From contig JAKLHU010000092.1 of assembly GCA_022709995.1 (NCBI GenBank), positions 1-7,493 on the forward strand: DNA of 7,493 bases. The letters are read 5' to 3'. Below the pieces are notes generated by a model, which ran no database searches, was not told the origin of the DNA, and saw only the letters and a program-made list of their open reading frames with translations. The position numbers were made by a program, and so were the translations under genes. Source of the DNA: Verrucomicrobiota bacterium (GTDB taxonomy: Bacteria > Verrucomicrobiota > Lentisphaeria > Oligosphaerales > Oligosphaeraceae). Positions 6,753-7,493 of the stretch are shown here, piece by piece (within the stretch, counting starts at the first letter, position 1; the number at the start of each line of letters is the position of its first letter).

Positions 6753-7427
6753 TCATCGCCCTTTCACCCAGACCGGCGTTTCCTCCTGCCGGCCAACCCG
6801 GAGCCGCCGCCCACGGGCGTCTCGCACCATAATGGCCTCTTCAGTAATGCCCATGACCCGGATGCCTTCGGCCTCCTCGCCAACGCCCAGCGTCACCGTG
6901 GCCGGCAGACCGGTCTGGTCCCGCCGCCGCAGCGAAAGGATGGCCACGGCCCGGCCGGTCCGGTCCTTGCCTTGATAGGTGAACCGCATACTTCCCGGCA
7001 CGCTCGCCGGCCGTTCCGCCACCGCCGGAGCCGCCACCGGAGCCGCCGCCGCCGGCTCTGCCAGGGCCGGCGCCGCCGAGGCCGAGGCGGCCCCGGCTCC
7101 AGCCGGCGGCAATGGCGCTCCGGTCGGCGGTGGCGGCGGCTTCCGCCGACCAGGCGCCGCCGCGGCCGCCGGGGCCAACCGCGTCCACCGGAAAGGGTTG
7201 CGGCCGGTGCCGTCAACGGCCGGCACCGACGACGGCGCCAAAAAAGCCAACGCCTGCTCCGAAAACATCGACTCGGCGGCCGGCGCGGCCGCCGAGCCGG
7301 CGCGGAAATCGTCCCGCGGCCCGCTCCGACTGAAACGCCAGGCCACGGCCAGAATCAGCATGGCCGCGACCACGCCAAACACCGCCCGTTCCCATTCGTC
7401 ATGCAGCCAGTCAGAAAATCTCCGCAT
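6753..7427 (-). CDS. GspC/PilP-like membrane-anchored protein
   Basis: This 224-residue protein has a short cytoplasmic N-terminus (MRRFSDWLHDEWERA), one transmembrane helix at about 16-30, and a predicted extracytoplasmic part. That part holds a GRNPFRW motif (75-81), a long Ala/Pro-rich linker (about 85-145) and a compact beta-rich C-terminal domain (about 147-213: MRFTYQGKDRTGRAVAILSL, then VTLGVGEEAEGIRVMGI, then a short MVRDARGRRLRVG unit). Inner-membrane anchor, an NPF motif, a Pro-rich linker and a homology-region-like domain together form the plan of GspC (type II secretion) and PilP (type IV pilus), which connect the inner-membrane platform to the secretin. No PDZ domain follows, as in short GspC forms. 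The start at 7427 has AGAGGG (7436-7441) 8 nt upstream; earlier in-frame starts (ATG 7454, TTG 7469) have no such site. The family assignment is structural inference. Confidence 0.6.
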   Translation of the reverse strand: MRRFSDWLHDEWERAVFGVVAAMLILAVAWRFSRSGPRDDFRAGSAAAPAAESMFSEQALAFLAPSSVPAVDGTGRNPFRWTRLAPAAAAAPGRRKPPPPPTGAPLPPAGAGAASASAAPALAEPAAAAPVAAPAVAERPASVPGSMRFTYQGKDRTGRAVAILSLRRRDQTGLPATVTLGVGEEAEGIRVMGITEEAIMVRDARGRRLRVGRQEETPVWVKGR

Positions 7428-7435
7428 CAAAACTG

Positions 7436-7441
7436 CCCTCT
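7436..7441 (-). promoter_or_regulatory. Ribosome binding site of the GspC/PilP-like gene
   Basis: AGAGGG on the minus strand, 8 nt before the ATG at 7427, favours that start over the ones at 7454 and 7469. Confidence 0.55.
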
Positions 7442-7491
7442 CAGGGTTCCCCATTGCCGTCGAAAACAAAAAATGCCACGCACTCGACTTC
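7441..7491 (-). CDS. Possible 3' end of an upstream gene running in from the right edge
   Basis: On the minus strand one frame is open from the window edge to a TGA at 7443-7441, encoding EVECVAFFVFDGNGEP, which would end 13 nt before the GspC/PilP-like start. A second frame ends in a TGA at 7429-7427 that overlaps the ATG as TGATG. Only one of these, or neither, can be real. The first has slightly more G/C at third codon positions. The piece is too short to identify. Confidence 0.2.
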   Translation of the reverse strand, partial: EVECVAFFVFDGNGEP

Positions 7492-7493
7492 CA

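Noticed and set aside
5456..6832. 458-codon plus-strand open frame antisense to the AAA+ ATPase gene
   Set aside because: It has an Arg/Gln/His-rich product without recognisable motifs, opposite intact Walker and sensor motifs; a codon-bias shadow.
7011..7175. GCC-rich repetitive stretch that might be a tandem repeat or satellite
   Set aside because: It encodes the Ala/Pro linker of the GspC/PilP-like protein; the repetition follows from GCC, CCG and GGC codons and has no regular period.

Overview
The window is a GC-rich bacterial chromosomal segment, densely coded, with Gly/Ala/Pro-biased proteins and strong G/C preference at third codon positions. The gene content suggests a Gram-negative member of the PVC group (Lentisphaerota, Kiritimatiellota or Verrucomicrobiota): FtsK followed directly by a RodZ-like HTH membrane protein, a NAT_N/GNAT_C-type acyltransferase, a short Gfo/Idh/MocA oxidoreductase, a Ycf46-type AAA+ ATPase and a GspC/PilP-like anchored protein. 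This placement is an inference from gene style, not from a marker gene.

Layout. On the plus strand, three genes run left to right: the 3' part of ftsK (start lies outside the window), a RodZ-like HTH/transmembrane protein 25 nt downstream with its own ribosome binding site, and an acyltransferase-like protein 75 nt further on, behind a GC-rich hairpin. On the minus strand, reading from the right edge, come a GspC/PilP-like single-pass membrane protein, a Ycf46-family AAA+ ATPase 103 nt downstream, and a Gfo/Idh/MocA oxidoreductase after a 136-nt gap. The two blocks converge at about 3843-4014, where a 21-bp inverted repeat probably ends transcription, most clearly for the minus strand because a T-run follows it there.

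How the genes work together. ftsK and the RodZ-like gene look co-transcribed and both concern cell division, chromosome segregation or shape. The acyltransferase may be read through from them. On the other strand, the GspC/PilP-like protein hints at a type II secretion or pilus cluster beyond the right edge. The oxidoreductase probably has its own promoter (5089-5118), which is interleaved with a hairpin plus T-run that also looks like the terminator of the ATPase gene. This is the most interesting local regulatory signal.

No RNA gene, mobile element, CRISPR array, toxin-antitoxin pair or defence system was seen. I see no clear new biological system here. The most under-described components are the acyltransferase, the Ycf46-type ATPase and the GspC/PilP-like protein. 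Large ORFs antisense to the ftsK, oxidoreductase and ATPase genes are coding-bias shadows.
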